Of a stretch of DNA of 64,000 bases, positions 28,738-40,352 are shown one piece after another. The translations under genes were made by a program, and so were the position numbers. The DNA comes from Xylaria sp. FL1777 (taxonomy: Eukaryota; Ascomycota; Sordariomycetes; Xylariales; Xylariaceae), in NCBI GenBank assembly GCA_022578965.1, contig MU400506.1:620001-684000 (forward strand), read 5' to 3'. Numbering within the stretch: the first letter of the stretch is position 1; each line of letters opens with the position of its first letter. Below the pieces are notes generated by a model that saw only the letters and a program-made list of their open reading frames with translations, was not told where the DNA came from and ran no database searches.

Positions 28738-31700
28738 ATGTCTCGACATGCCGCTCCTTCGCCCTCGGCGCCGCGTCGCCCGTCGCATTGGACTTCGCAT
28801 TTGCGACAGTTCAGTAAGTCGAGCAACGACAAGCTGTTCGTCGAGCCATCGAAATCTCCCGACACCGTGTCTCTTGCTAGCAACTCCACGATCCGCGACT
28901 TTCCGTCTTCCAAGCGACCCTCCGAGCGTACCTACACCGTGACCATCAACGAGTCCCTAGTTCGTGACGAGGTGCTCTTGAACTTCGACCTGGTCGGCGG
29001 TGGTGCTATTCAGCCTGGGGCTTTGATGTCTGTGACTGCCGTCAAGTCGGAGACAGACCGCTCTGAGCGACTACAGGGTTCACTTTATGGATCTTCGAGA
29101 CCACCACTCTACCCGCGGGCTTCTACCGTGCCTGCGGATGCCCGATCCAATGACGACACTGCTCGAAGATATGTCTTCGTCGCCAAGGACATGCCGAAAG
29201 ACTTGAAGGCTCGGATGCCGACCGTAGAAGTGTATGTTGCAAAGCACGTGGGGGATGCTTTCAATCTGAGGAAGGGCACTCAAGTCGTACTGGCCCCCGT
29301 CGACGATTCCTCGCCGGCCATCGAAGCTTCGCATGTCGAGTTATCCTTCAAGGACATGTATCTATCGCGATCTGATATGTGGAAGCTCGCTGTTGCAGAT
29401 CTGGCCGACAGGACCGTATACAAAGGCCAGGTTGTCTACTTCCTAGGAACTATTAAGGCTACTGTTACTACAGTCTTTGTGGCTGGCCGCAAGGTCCAAT
29501 CTGCTTTCTTTGGTCGCCAAACCCACCCCATATTTCGAAGCGAATCGGCTAGGTATATGCTGTTCATTCAAATGGCGCGCGAGATGTGGGAGTTCGACTC
29601 AGATGGGTCTGGCGAGATCATGTTCTACAAAGTAGTTAATGGCTTTCTTCCCGCTCTCTTCAAGAAGTGGGCAATGCTTCAGGTAAAACACCTGGTCAGT
29701 ATTGTTCTATTCGCCCGGGTTGAATATGACGCTGGATTGACCACTGATCTGGCCAATACGGCCCTTCACGACAATTACTACACCGGTTTTCAGACATCAG
29801 GAAGTAAGCGGCCCTACAAAGATTTCTATCGAGTTGTCGTGAGCGAGATTTCCAGCGGTGAATGGACCAAGATCCTAGATCAGCTGAAGAAAGAGTTCAA
29901 TGTGTTTCGGCGTGATATCAATATACATCACCGTGAGGCCATGAGTAACGCAATTGAGATCCCAGAAGATCCAGGCACGAAGGGCGCATCTATCTCCAAG
30001 ATCAAGGCTGAGCCGTCCGCGGCCATGTATGGCAACTTTCTCGAGGCCATCGGGTTGGCATCGTCAGTTTACGCGTCTGACTATATTGATCGAGACTTGC
30101 TACGAACCGGCATATCTATCGTGTTGATTAGCCCCGGTCCCGGTGTTTTTGAAGTTGAATATGAATCACTGAGGCGCACCACAGAGGCTCTTGTAGGTAA
30201 TGGAATCGGCATAGACCTCATATGTATTCCTAATTTGCCTCTACACTCAGTTCCCTTGTTCAGGTATCGCAATCCTCACTTTATAAGTGCTACTCAACGA
30301 TCGCAGCCTCGAGTTTTACGAAGCCGCGACAGTACTCCAAAACAGGCCACTCCTCTGGTCGGTAGCTACTCCACCATTTATGAGGCCTTGTCTCCCATTA
30401 AGGCTACTGATTCTTCGTGTCGAAGTGAGACAGCCGGGTCAAGGTCAGCCACTGATGAGTGGGCATTTGCGCTACCCCAGTGGCTACATGTTTCTTACTG
30501 GACGGGTAAATCGGAAGAGGCTTTGGCTTTTCATGGTGCCACGCTCTCTGCTGTAAATCATTCGTTGAGTAGCAACTCCCAAGACGAGTTTGCAATTCGA
30601 TGTAGATTGTATGATCTTCAAATGAGAAGTGTTCTTGAGACTAACGAAATCGAGACGCCTTACTTAAGTTCGGATCCCTTGTTCTCAATACCCATGAGCA
30701 AGCGACATAACGAATCATCACACCCTCGGAACCGGAGAGGACTAGACTTATATGAACCAGTATATGGGTTTCAAAAGTTTATCCCTGACAAGCTTACAAA
30801 GCATGGTGAAACGTTGCTTTGGAAGCAGCTTCAAATATTTGATGAGTCTCGATCTCGGCTCCCTCCGCGGGGTCAACCTCCATCGTCTAGCGGATATCGT
30901 GAACTTGAGGAGCATACCAAGAAACAGCTGATCGAGGATACTGGCCTTTTTGGGACGTCCGTTATGGATAAGCGTGTCTCTGGACCACCAATAGTACTCT
31001 CATCGAGTGTCGCTTCGTCTCAGGCTGAGTCTGAAGGTATTCAATCTTCGATAGTGTCTCGAAGAGATTCGGCCGCATCAACCTCACAGCCCAAGTACAT
31101 CCCAGCTCGGGCGCCAAAGCTCATGCGACACATCAGCCTCGGTCATCGAGGCTTTGGAATTGCGGCCCCAAAAGTATCTTCGGCTGAACTGAAAATGGAA
31201 CACGTAAACGCCTTTCCGTCAAGTGGAGCAAGCATTGTCAGAACGCCATCGTCATCAAATTTATCGCCCATGACACCAATCAAGTCTGCCTCGCGAACTT
31301 CATCAAGACCGCTTGCTGTCTCTGCCTTGCCTTCTTCGTTCGAGCGTAGGAAGTCTCATGTGGACGAACAGATCCAGGATCCCAGGCCGAATACACCGAC
31401 CAGGCCTATTCAAATCAGGGCTCCCTCGTCGAGCATAGATCCTATAAGCACTTTAAAGTCGGGACCAATTGTTCCCTCTTCTGTGCATCGTGACGACCGG
31501 GACACTAAGTATTCGGACGTACTTAGGGAAGAAGATCAAAAGAAGCTGTATAACTCGAAGTTACGAGCGGGCGGGGTGCCAGAGCTACCTTCTACGCTTT
31601 CGCCTACGACTGCGATGGCGCCATGGCTAGTTGTTTTGAATCCTTCCAACCCTGACGCAAGCAAAGTTGACGACTCGGTACTGTTCAGCCGCTGGCAACA

Positions 31701-34254
31701 TGTGTTTCCTGTACCGTCTGAGATGAAAGTTATGAAATGGAAATCTCTGTCATGCCCAGCTGCGGTTCCCCTGACGACGGAACATTTCCCTAGCCAATCT
31801 CAGTTCAACGCGGAATATCAACGACAGCCATATAACATCTCTCAAGAACTTGACGATGAGGTCGGAGAGGAGCAAGCATCTCGTGCTGAGTTCTTACAAG
31901 ACCTTGTTAGTGCTCGCTTCGCACACGGTTTTCAGGTTATCATTGGACCATCGGTGGCTAGAGCATTCGACCAGAAAGCTGTCCGCATTGCCGACATATT
32001 CTCCATAGACAAGACAGTAGGTGATGGGACGTGCATTTTCATGGGTATCGGCAATACAATTCATCAACTATCGTGTGTTAATGGCACCGAAGTTGAGGTG
32101 AATATCTTTGTCCGTAAACCAACTGAACCGCTAATGCAGCTGGGCCACACTCTGTCACCTTACAAGCCAGCAATTCGCACGGTATTCGATAAGAGCTATG
32201 AAAGTCTCGAGATTGACATTATGACCCCCAAACCCGAAAGGAATTGGAACTACATCGATTCTTATCTTGCAGGACATACAGATGAGATGACAGAAAACCT
32301 TAGGTTCTGGCGGGCACGCTTTGTGTTGATACCCATGTATCCTCGAACATCCTCTACTCCACAAGTAAAGAATGAGGATGATGAAGAAGAAGTACGACTC
32401 GAAGGGATCAAGAAACTCGCCCAGGTCTGGCAACGTAATCGTCACCTTTCATCAGTAGAGCGCCACTTCCAAAGCGTGGGGACTAAAAAGCGAGACCCCA
32501 ATCCCCTCGATATCATTTACAAAACAGAAGATGCTTCCGTAGTCATCGCTGCTGAGATGGAGACATTGCCGATATTCGAGAACGCTGAAGGCATACATCG
32601 TAAGGGCCTCGTATCGAATAAGGAGCGCTTCTCAAAGTCCAACTTTAATGTGGCAGCTCTTGCAGAAGCCATTCAACAACCAATCGAAGCCGGCGGGATT
32701 CGAATGCAAACTCGACGGTGGCATTTTCGATTACATTATCACTGCTTTATCGGTTCGGACATGACCACATGGTTACTTGACAACTTCGAAGATCTCGATA
32801 GTCGCGAAGAGGCAGTTGAGCTAGGGAATACTCTAATGGTTTACGAAGATGATAAGTCGAAGGAGAAAGACAAAGAAACAAGAGATCTGAAAAAAGAACG
32901 CGAACGCGGCATATTTATGCATGTGGAGAGGCGACACAACTTCCGGGATGGCCAGTATTTCTACCAAATTGCCAGCGATTATGCCAAGCTCCACCCACCG
33001 AGTTGGTTCAACCGGAAAAAAGACATCTCCGTGCCTTCAACACCCGCGCTGGAAAATCTAGCAGCGAACTCTCCTCGAACTAACGTCTCACGTCCCAGCT
33101 CGATTGATGATGAAAACTCTCAAACTTCCGGTCTTACGACGCCGACCATGGGGCCTGCAAGCACCGGTGGAAGTAGGCGAGCAAAAGTAGTCTTAAGCAA
33201 GATGATGAAGTATGATATCGACCCTCGCAAGAAATCATTTCGACCCGAAAGGATCAACCTCCATTATGACAGGTTGCACAATCCCGATAACTGCTTTCAT
33301 ATCAGGCTAGAGTGGATGAATGTTACTACGAAACTAATCGAGGACGCCTTAAGGAACTGGGGAGCCATTGCTAGTCAGCATGGTCTTCGGCTGGTCGAGA
33401 TACCCATCACAGAGGCCTGCAGAGTCAATGAAGTAAATGCATTTCGGAGGCCCTATCGACTCAAACTTGCGATTCCGCCACCGATTCAACGCCCAACGAC
33501 CTATTATAATCCTGGTTCATTTAGCCCGCAACCACAGCCCGATAAATATTTCTACCATAAAGCACTGCTCAAGAAATTCGACTATGTTCTCGATTATGAA
33601 GCTGCCTCAAACTTCCCAAGCAACGTAGACGTGAGCTACTCGTGGGGCAAGCCGGATTTCAAATACTCGCAGTATATTCATCGTTCAGGTGCCCATTTGG
33701 TACAGATCACGAACGACGGTGACTTTCTATTAGTAGCTAATCGCATGTATACCAATCGAGTCGCAGCCACGCAACCAACTCAGCCCCAAACCCGAACCGA
33801 ATCAGCGCTATCCCGGCCTAATCACCGAACTATCGAACCAGCACCCATAGCTTCCCCCATGACAAGACCCGTTCTCTTTGCACCACCCGGTCCTAGAACA
33901 ACTCATCCCGAGGCGTCACCCGTGCGTAGCATATCTGGGCCAAAACCTGGCGGTGGAGTCCCTACGACATTTCCTATTCCAGAGACACTCAAGGATATAC
34001 TTGTCGAATTTTGCACGGATGAACAGGCTCTCGAGAGCTTTTATAGGGAGACTTTAGAGAAGGGCGTTGAGACGCCGTTAGCGGCTCCTATAGATTCGGG
34101 CGTTGTTCCCGATGCCGGCATCCCGTCTTTAGGATTGCCCCCCGGAATTCTCAGTGCTGGTGGAGGCGACTTGTTCGCTAGTCCTACTCCCAAGCCTAGC
34201 ACTGCAAGCCTAGCCACTTCTCTGCTTTTTAGGCGAGGCAGTGTCCAGTACTAG
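28738..34254 (+). CDS. IML1: Vacuolar membrane-associated protein Iml1 (DEPDC5), SEACIT/GATOR1 subunit
   Basis: Uninterrupted ORF of 1838 residues; the first ATG in frame is 28738 (MSRHAAPSPSAPRR). Iml1 with Npr2 and Npr3 forms SEACIT (GATOR1), the GAP for the Rag GTPase Gtr1 that turns TORC1 off when amino acids are scarce. Recognisable parts: an N-terminal CUB-like region (about 60-210, with VYVAKHVGDAFNLRKGTQV), a vWA-like/SABA region (DMWKLAVADLADRTVYKGQVV through GISIVLISPGPGVFEVEY, about 215-490), long Ser/Pro linkers, a conserved middle (FLQDLVSARFAHGFQVI near 1055), a DEP domain (HYHCFIGSDMTTWLLDNFEDL to RHNFRDGQYFYQI, about 1335-1420) and a C-terminal block (MMKYDIDPRKKSFRPERINLHYDR and SWGKPDFKYSQYIHRSGA). 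Length is normal for filamentous fungi. Confidence 0.93.
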   Translation: MSRHAAPSPSAPRRPSHWTSHLRQFSKSSNDKLFVEPSKSPDTVSLASNSTIRDFPSSKRPSERTYTVTINESLVRDEVLLNFDLVGGGAIQPGALMSVTAVKSETDRSERLQGSLYGSSRPPLYPRASTVPADARSNDDTARRYVFVAKDMPKDLKARMPTVEVYVAKHVGDAFNLRKGTQVVLAPVDDSSPAIEASHVELSFKDMYLSRSDMWKLAVADLADRTVYKGQVVYFLGTIKATVTTVFVAGRKVQSAFFGRQTHPIFRSESARYMLFIQMAREMWEFDSDGSGEIMFYKVVNGFLPALFKKWAMLQVKHLVSIVLFARVEYDAGLTTDLANTALHDNYYTGFQTSGSKRPYKDFYRVVVSEISSGEWTKILDQLKKEFNVFRRDINIHHREAMSNAIEIPEDPGTKGASISKIKAEPSAAMYGNFLEAIGLASSVYASDYIDRDLLRTGISIVLISPGPGVFEVEYESLRRTTEALVGNGIGIDLICIPNLPLHSVPLFRYRNPHFISATQRSQPRVLRSRDSTPKQATPLVGSYSTIYEALSPIKATDSSCRSETAGSRSATDEWAFALPQWLHVSYWTGKSEEALAFHGATLSAVNHSLSSNSQDEFAIRCRLYDLQMRSVLETNEIETPYLSSDPLFSIPMSKRHNESSHPRNRRGLDLYEPVYGFQKFIPDKLTKHGETLLWKQLQIFDESRSRLPPRGQPPSSSGYRELEEHTKKQLIEDTGLFGTSVMDKRVSGPPIVLSSSVASSQAESEGIQSSIVSRRDSAASTSQPKYIPARAPKLMRHISLGHRGFGIAAPKVSSAELKMEHVNAFPSSGASIVRTPSSSNLSPMTPIKSASRTSSRPLAVSALPSSFERRKSHVDEQIQDPRPNTPTRPIQIRAPSSSIDPISTLKSGPIVPSSVHRDDRDTKYSDVLREEDQKKLYNSKLRAGGVPELPSTLSPTTAMAPWLVVLNPSNPDASKVDDSVLFSRWQHVFPVPSEMKVMKWKSLSCPAAVPLTTEHFPSQSQFNAEYQRQPYNISQELDDEVGEEQASRAEFLQDLVSARFAHGFQVIIGPSVARAFDQKAVRIADIFSIDKTVGDGTCIFMGIGNTIHQLSCVNGTEVEVNIFVRKPTEPLMQLGHTLSPYKPAIRTVFDKSYESLEIDIMTPKPERNWNYIDSYLAGHTDEMTENLRFWRARFVLIPMYPRTSSTPQVKNEDDEEEVRLEGIKKLAQVWQRNRHLSSVERHFQSVGTKKRDPNPLDIIYKTEDASVVIAAEMETLPIFENAEGIHRKGLVSNKERFSKSNFNVAALAEAIQQPIEAGGIRMQTRRWHFRLHYHCFIGSDMTTWLLDNFEDLDSREEAVELGNTLMVYEDDKSKEKDKETRDLKKERERGIFMHVERRHNFRDGQYFYQIASDYAKLHPPSWFNRKKDISVPSTPALENLAANSPRTNVSRPSSIDDENSQTSGLTTPTMGPASTGGSRRAKVVLSKMMKYDIDPRKKSFRPERINLHYDRLHNPDNCFHIRLEWMNVTTKLIEDALRNWGAIASQHGLRLVEIPITEACRVNEVNAFRRPYRLKLAIPPPIQRPTTYYNPGSFSPQPQPDKYFYHKALLKKFDYVLDYEAASNFPSNVDVSYSWGKPDFKYSQYIHRSGAHLVQITNDGDFLLVANRMYTNRVAATQPTQPQTRTESALSRPNHRTIEPAPIASPMTRPVLFAPPGPRTTHPEASPVRSISGPKPGGGVPTTFPIPETLKDILVEFCTDEQALESFYRETLEKGVETPLAAPIDSGVVPDAGIPSLGLPPGILSAGGGDLFASPTPKPSTASLATSLLFRRGSVQY

Positions 34255-37200
34255 ATGCTTCATATTGCCAGAGGCTGGAATGTTGATGTAGATGTTCAGG
34301 AAGATTCATCTACGAGTTAGAGTTGTCCTCCATTTTGAGACGCGTTATTACGAACCTTGATATCACCCACGGATGGTCCCATTGATTCCAGTATACTGTC
34401 TATTCTGCCTAGCTGTGCGTCATTTCGACTGCATCACTCCCAGGCGGTTATGACCCGGGCTTATTGTTTGAATCTACAATTGAGGCTTTGTTCACCAATC
34501 ACATACTGCACGTACAAGATCTGCGCAAAACTGGTGCCAAATCGATAAAATTTCAAATCAAGTCGTGAACTATTGCCTGCATGGACACGAAGAGGTATAT
34601 AGCCTATGATTACTGTCTGGTTATAGTGGTTATTTGCTGGACGAGGCGGTCAACTCAAAAGTGCTAAGTACCTGAGCATGCTCGCTCACATACACGCGAT
34701 ACGGTAACTTCTAGGACACGACCCGTACCTACCGTATCCCTATCAGTACTGGTTGCTGGTCAGGGGTTTGAAAAGGCCTAGCAATACAGTAGTAAGCTAT
34801 CTCGTACACTAGTCTTTGCAAGATTTACACAGCCACGACGTGTATGTATACAGCAGCGCCATATGTTGACTTTACACTCATAGCTTACATGAGTAGACTA
34901 CCTTACGTGATAAGCAGTTATGCATCTTCTCTCATCTTTTTTCCCTATTAACCCACAGGATAACTGTGATCTGGTAAGGGATTGCGCGAGGTCTTACTTG
35001 CGTGTCCTAACTTTTGCGAGTCTACCTATTAATAATACCATAAGGAACGAAACTCCCCTGGTAACCTGGTTCCTTTAGGCCCTTCGCTACTGTCCTCGTT
35101 CCGCAGGGAGGATCCGCCGGTTTCGAGTTGCGATGGTATGTGCATCCAGATCATTGAGGTCAAAAGAAAAAAGGAATCGGAATTTAACCAGTATTCGGGA
35201 AAGCTGATAGAATAAAAATAATGCCAGGTATGGGCGCAGTCGCAAACTACTATCACATAAGTGAGACGGGGCTTGGTGCACCTGGAATGCAGTGATACTG
35301 AGTAATACCTGCATATGGAATTTTCTCATCGGTTGCCATTGATGATTTTCCATATCAAAAAATGCCAAGTGCCAATCTCGGGGGGGGGGGGGCCGGCGGG
35401 CGCGGCNNNNNNNNNNTTTTTCATTCTCACTGATTAATTCATTTTTCTTTCATTTTCTATTTGGATTTAATTTATTATTATACATATAAATCACTCCCAC
35501 CACCCAACCCCCCCCCCCCCCCCCCTAAAACAGATTACCTATGTAGCACTGGTTAGGCCGGTATGTGGATTGCCAGGCATGAGATGGGCTTGGGAGCCGA
35601 GAGATGCATGTCGAATTAACACAAGAATATCGTGGTGCCACGGTTAGCTGACGAGCGGCGTAGCGGAACGAGAAAGGAACACCTCCCTGTGTAGAGGCGA
35701 CGATGACGCTATTCACTACAGGCTCGCAGAGGTATTACATGTACGCTATCGTCATCAATTGCGGTGTAAATTGTATACTACATGTAGACTGAATGACTAT
35801 GCAGGACTGCAGGGAAGCCATGTTCACAGTTCAAGTTTTTTCCCCATGTTTTACTCAAATAAAATGCATTAATCAGTTAGTTACATCAGTGGCGGCAGCA
35901 ATAGGTAGACCAAGCTCCAAGAATAACGAAGTCTCCATGGACTATCTTCATTAGGATGCTTGGTAGACTCTTGGCAGGAGAGCGTCGCGTCACTTGGCTA
36001 AGAAGCTTGAATCAGGTTCGCGTCGGGCTCCCGAAAAACCTGTCCTCTTTCGGGCGGTGATCTTCTGCGTCATCATTGTGTGTATTATTTCATGTTGTTG
36101 CATAATGTTCTACTATCACGGTATTGTAAGTTGAAGCATACATATGTATGTAAGATGCTGATCTCACCGGTTGACCTTGATTTGGCGATGTTACACTGCG
36201 CAGTGGCTTCAATATTATTTGCCCATTTTGAATGCCTGGCTTGCAAGTACCGAGCGAGGTCTATCCAATGAGGAATTAGGAGGCCTCCTTTGCTCTTCAA
36301 TATTGTTAGTGCTGCAATGTCTATAGTAGTATAGTGCCATTCCCCACATGCATGTAGCTAAGTACTTACCTCCACTAGGCTATACGTAAGACGTTAGGTA
36401 TCTACTACCTACCTAGTCCCCTGTATATACCCTTCTTTCTGCCCTTTCCCACGCTCTACCCGCAAGGACAAGTATAATTACCATGCGGTACCCAGTACAG
36501 CTCCCCTAAGTATGTAGCACTTGCGATTTCTAAGTATCATTGGTACATTACGTGGTAGTGTAGACTACCAAAATGAAGGACCCCATCGTCCGTCCGTGCA
36601 ATCCTCCTAACGGCCCCAATAAGAGAGCTTCCTGTATACTTAAAAGTTAACAGCATCCTTGATGCGCAGCCCAACAATTAGCACTCCAAGAGGTAAGTAA
36701 GTACAGTACAGCCCAGCCGACAGGTCAGTTCAGGCCGATTGGTGAGGGCGAAAGGGCCTCGCACGTAGGTATAATGCATGTCATGTTATATGTAGGTGTC
36801 TCGATCGTGTCATATTGTGATCCTCAGGCTATGGATGTAGTGTCCCTACGTATCATATATTCCCGCTCGGGTTGCTCTGCTCCCGTTTCAACCCTTCTCC
36901 TACTTCGTACACCGTGGTCTTCAAATACCTAGCCGTCTAGGCATCCACTGTTTGCTATTTACGAGTGCCGTTTGCGATTTTCCACTTGTCGTCAGCACTG
37001 CCCAAAACTAGGTGTCTAATACCTACTGCGTAGACCAAGCCTCATATTACGACTCGGACAGCCGCCAATATCCACCTTTTTATCCCTCCCTTGCCAACAA
37101 CCTCCAGAAGGGAGACAACGAGGCCTAATCATTTCTCTTCGCTGCCTTCTAGACCATATTCCCTCACGTCTTTCCGTTTGTACCAGGTCTACTGCGCCTC

Positions 37201-38573
37201 TCTCTCGGCGACTCGCTCTGCCTCCTCCGATTCAAGGGCGCTTGCTTGCGTGTTGCAACGAGTCCGAATCCGACGCGAAAGGGTACCTTGATAATCGATA
37301 TTAAAGAGTACGCAGCATCATCTGTCCTGGGGGTGAGTCTGGCATCTCCTCTCTTCGCAAAACCCATACCAATCCAGCATCAGTCATATTTACCTGCAAT
37401 CACGACAATTATCTCATCGGATAGACAAACCATTTTGCGCTCCGAGAAGTAATACCAAGGGAAACCTGCAGCAAAGCACAGCACCGACAGCCACGTACCT
37501 TCTTCTTACCTAGTAAATTGCGGCCCCACCTACAGCTGGCTTGCAGCAGACACACCATCCCTTTAGGTACCTCCCTCCTGGCAAACAACAAGAGCAACAA
37601 CAACTTTCTGGCCCCCAAGGTCTGCCTCTCTCTTTCTCAGATTCCAGCACACAACGACCTGTTATAGTCTTGATCGATTGAAAGACACAAAGGGTAACTA
37701 CCATATCCGGCAATATGTCGTCATGAGTATGGGGAAGTGGCGCTAATCATATCGCAGATATCCGGCAGATTCTAAGATGTCGCGGCGCGAAGACAACCCT
37801 CGTAAGTCATCTCACGATACCTACCCTCCCTTACCATCCAACTGCCTACTGCGTGCATATGCAGCTTTCCAGGCTTCGAGTCCCACCCGGGCTGCATTAC
37901 TCGCATTACTCGTATTACTACTGCACAATTCCCCGTCATTTTATACCTGCTACTGAATTTCATACCTACTTTGTCCCTGCTCAATGGCAAAGGCCCCTTT
38001 TAATCGAGCTCCACTTGAATCCCCCAAGCAATCTCAACTTCAAGTGCTGCATAATTGAGATGTTGCATTCATCCGAGTCGGAAGCCAGCGGCCCATTGAT
38101 TGCACGTCACCATGTTTCCTCCGCCCTGATCCTGATCACACTCCTCCTCCATTCATCGTCGCCTTCATTCATTTCGGACACGGTTGCCCATCTCTACCCA
38201 TTCCAGCGCCTTCGCGCGCGCTTCTCTTATCACCTTTTCATGTTCCCCACACTCCACATCCAAGCCACGTTGTAGGGTCACTATTATTTGCATTTGTCTT
38301 TTCGTGTTGCGCCGATTGGAACCACGACATGCTTGTTCTCAAGGCGCCGCTGTCATCATTCTCTTTGCGCCAATTCCCAAAAATCCTCTCAACCCTCCCG
38401 AACCAATAGCACCATCAGACTAGCTGCACTCTGACGCCGTCGCTGCACCCGCACATAAGACCTTGTTCTATTTGACGGATTCGCATATTCGTCCACACCT
38501 CTTCCACTCATTTTTTTTTTCATTTTACCTCCAGAGAGGTGTTGCATGACACTGCATATCATCTACTAACAAC
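34255..38573. other. Long gene-poor region with assembly gap
   Basis: About 4.3 kb without a supported gene. Contains a 10-N gap at 35407-35416 with a G-run before it and a C-run after it. Around 36300-36560 there are many CTACCTA words. The last 1.4 kb before 38574 is C/T-rich and probably includes the leader, perhaps with leader introns, of the calcium exchanger. Short ORFs there (for example 37853-38275) could be upstream ORFs, but nothing supports translation. Confidence 0.5.
35380..35525. other. Assembly gap flanked by homopolymers
   Basis: A run of 13 G (35380-35392) and a GC-rich patch are followed by ten N (35407-35416), then an AT-rich stretch, then a run of 18 C (35508-35525). The gap size is probably a placeholder. 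True sequence, including any gene fragment, may be missing here. Confidence 0.95.
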
Positions 38574-40352
38574 ATGGACTCAGTCAATCTCTTGAAGATC
38601 TCGTCCAAGGCAAGACGCGTTGGAAGAACTACTAAGGGCCTTAAACATGGTTGGCTAAATCCCTTCAGTCATATTGACTACCAGGAGCCAGTCCGGGCCA
38701 ACACATATCACGCTGCCGAGAGGGGTGAAGCACTAGGCACTACTAGTAATGACACATCTGCGCCGCTTCACCATGCCAGTACAGCGCCGGATGTTCTTGA
38801 AACGCCAGTTCAACAAACGCATACAAATGAAGAGGGTGAGCGTACGACACAGGGCGATGAAATCTACGACTCACAGGCAACTACTGCTGCCAGCCCGGTT
38901 TCTATACATGACAACCAAGGTGCTCGACACCGGCGGAAGATTTTGGGCGTTCCAATTGGGAGTTCCCATTCTGACGACACGGGCGCACTAGAAGAGAAGG
39001 AAGAGTCTAAGAGCCCAAAGGGCCATTTTACGTTCAAGAATCAGATCCAGCGGACGCTCCTCAGCAGCCCTATCAATATTTTATTGCTTGCTGCTCCGGC
39101 TGGTATCGTTCTCTGGGCTCTCAAGATCCCCGGTCCTGCTGTGTTTATCGTCAACTTTATCGCCATCATCCCTCTCGCTACCTTGCTCAGCGACGCGACA
39201 GAACAAGTTGCGCTTCGAACAGGCGATACTGTAGGCGGGTTAATCAATGCGACGTTCGGTAATGCTGTCGAGCTTATTGTCGCCATCATAGCCCTTGTAG
39301 AAAACCAGGTTACAGTCGTACAGACATCACTTGTCGGAAGTGTCCTATCCAACTTGCTTCTCGTTTTAGGCTTCTGTTTCGTCGCTGGAGGTTTCAATCG
39401 CTCAGAGCAGTTTTTCAACACGACCGTCGCGCAAACAGCTGCCAGCCTACTCGCATTGTCGGTCGCCAGTCTAATCGTACCAACTATATTCTCTCACACG
39501 CCGGATTTCTACACCAATGACGCGGTCACTTCACTACCATCGTATGCGGTACCCCAATTATCCCATGGTGTCGCCGTCATCCTTCTCCTGATTTACTTCT
39601 TCTTTCTATTTTTCCAGCTTAAAACGCACAGCGCAATGTTCAATGAGCAAAGTCAGAAAGTCCCCAAGAAGGACATCTTTAAGAGACAGGCTCTACCCGA
39701 AAATGCAATCGCTTCAGGCTTTGCACGCGCGGGGGCTGTTGGGGTTGCTGCCACCAATGTGCGAGATGAGAATGGGGAACCGAGTAGTGAGATGATGCAA
39801 GTTCCTAGTCCAGAGGAGGACGACGACGACGAAGCCGAGGAGCCAAGATTACATCTATTTGTCGCTCTAGCCAGTCTCACTATATCCACGGTCATCATTG
39901 CTCTCTGCGCCGAAGGTTTAGTCAGTGGTATCGAGCCTATCTCGTCGGTCGTTAGCGAGGAGTTCATCGGTCTTATCCTTGTCCCCATTGTCGGGAACGC
40001 GTGCGAACATGCGACTGCCGTCACAGTTGCTATGAAGGACAAGATGGATTTAGCGATAGGCGTGGCTATCGGATCTTCTATGCAGGTTGCGCTATTCTTA
40101 ATTCCCCTGCTTGTTATCATCGGCTGGGGCATTGGAAATAACGAGATGACCCTCGCCTTCGACACATTCCAAGTCGTCACTCTTTTTGTTGCAGTTCTCC
40201 TCGTCAATTATCTGATTGGCGATGGAAAGAGTCACTGGCTGGAAGGTGTCCAATTGATCGCTCTATATGTGATCATCGCCGTTTGTGCATTCTGTGAGTC
40301 CACTACACGAAAGAAAAACAATCTGAAGAGTTTTTTGGCTAATATGAGATAG
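38574..40352 (+). CDS. VCX1: Vacuolar Ca2+/H+ antiporter (CAX family, Vcx1-like)
   Basis: Single-exon ORF, 592 residues, start context AACATGGAC. CAX proteins use the vacuolar proton gradient to move cytosolic Ca2+ (and Mn2+) into the vacuole. The two ion-exchange repeats are clear: GNAVELIVAI near residue 229 and GNACEHATAVTVAMKDKMDLAIG near 474, the c-1 and c-2 signature regions. An acidic loop (EEDDDDEAEE, about 413-423) separates the halves, as in other fungal members. About eleven hydrophobic segments run from INILLLAAPAGIVLWAL (near 167) to QLIALYVIIAVCAF near the end. The soluble N-terminus of about 160 residues is long and Ser/Thr-rich, possibly regulatory. It has no close neighbours. 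Confidence 0.93.
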   Translation: MDSVNLLKISSKARRVGRTTKGLKHGWLNPFSHIDYQEPVRANTYHAAERGEALGTTSNDTSAPLHHASTAPDVLETPVQQTHTNEEGERTTQGDEIYDSQATTAASPVSIHDNQGARHRRKILGVPIGSSHSDDTGALEEKEESKSPKGHFTFKNQIQRTLLSSPINILLLAAPAGIVLWALKIPGPAVFIVNFIAIIPLATLLSDATEQVALRTGDTVGGLINATFGNAVELIVAIIALVENQVTVVQTSLVGSVLSNLLLVLGFCFVAGGFNRSEQFFNTTVAQTAASLLALSVASLIVPTIFSHTPDFYTNDAVTSLPSYAVPQLSHGVAVILLLIYFFFLFFQLKTHSAMFNEQSQKVPKKDIFKRQALPENAIASGFARAGAVGVAATNVRDENGEPSSEMMQVPSPEEDDDDEAEEPRLHLFVALASLTISTVIIALCAEGLVSGIEPISSVVSEEFIGLILVPIVGNACEHATAVTVAMKDKMDLAIGVAIGSSMQVALFLIPLLVIIGWGIGNNEMTLAFDTFQVVTLFVAVLLVNYLIGDGKSHWLEGVQLIALYVIIAVCAFCESTTRKKNNLKSFLANMR

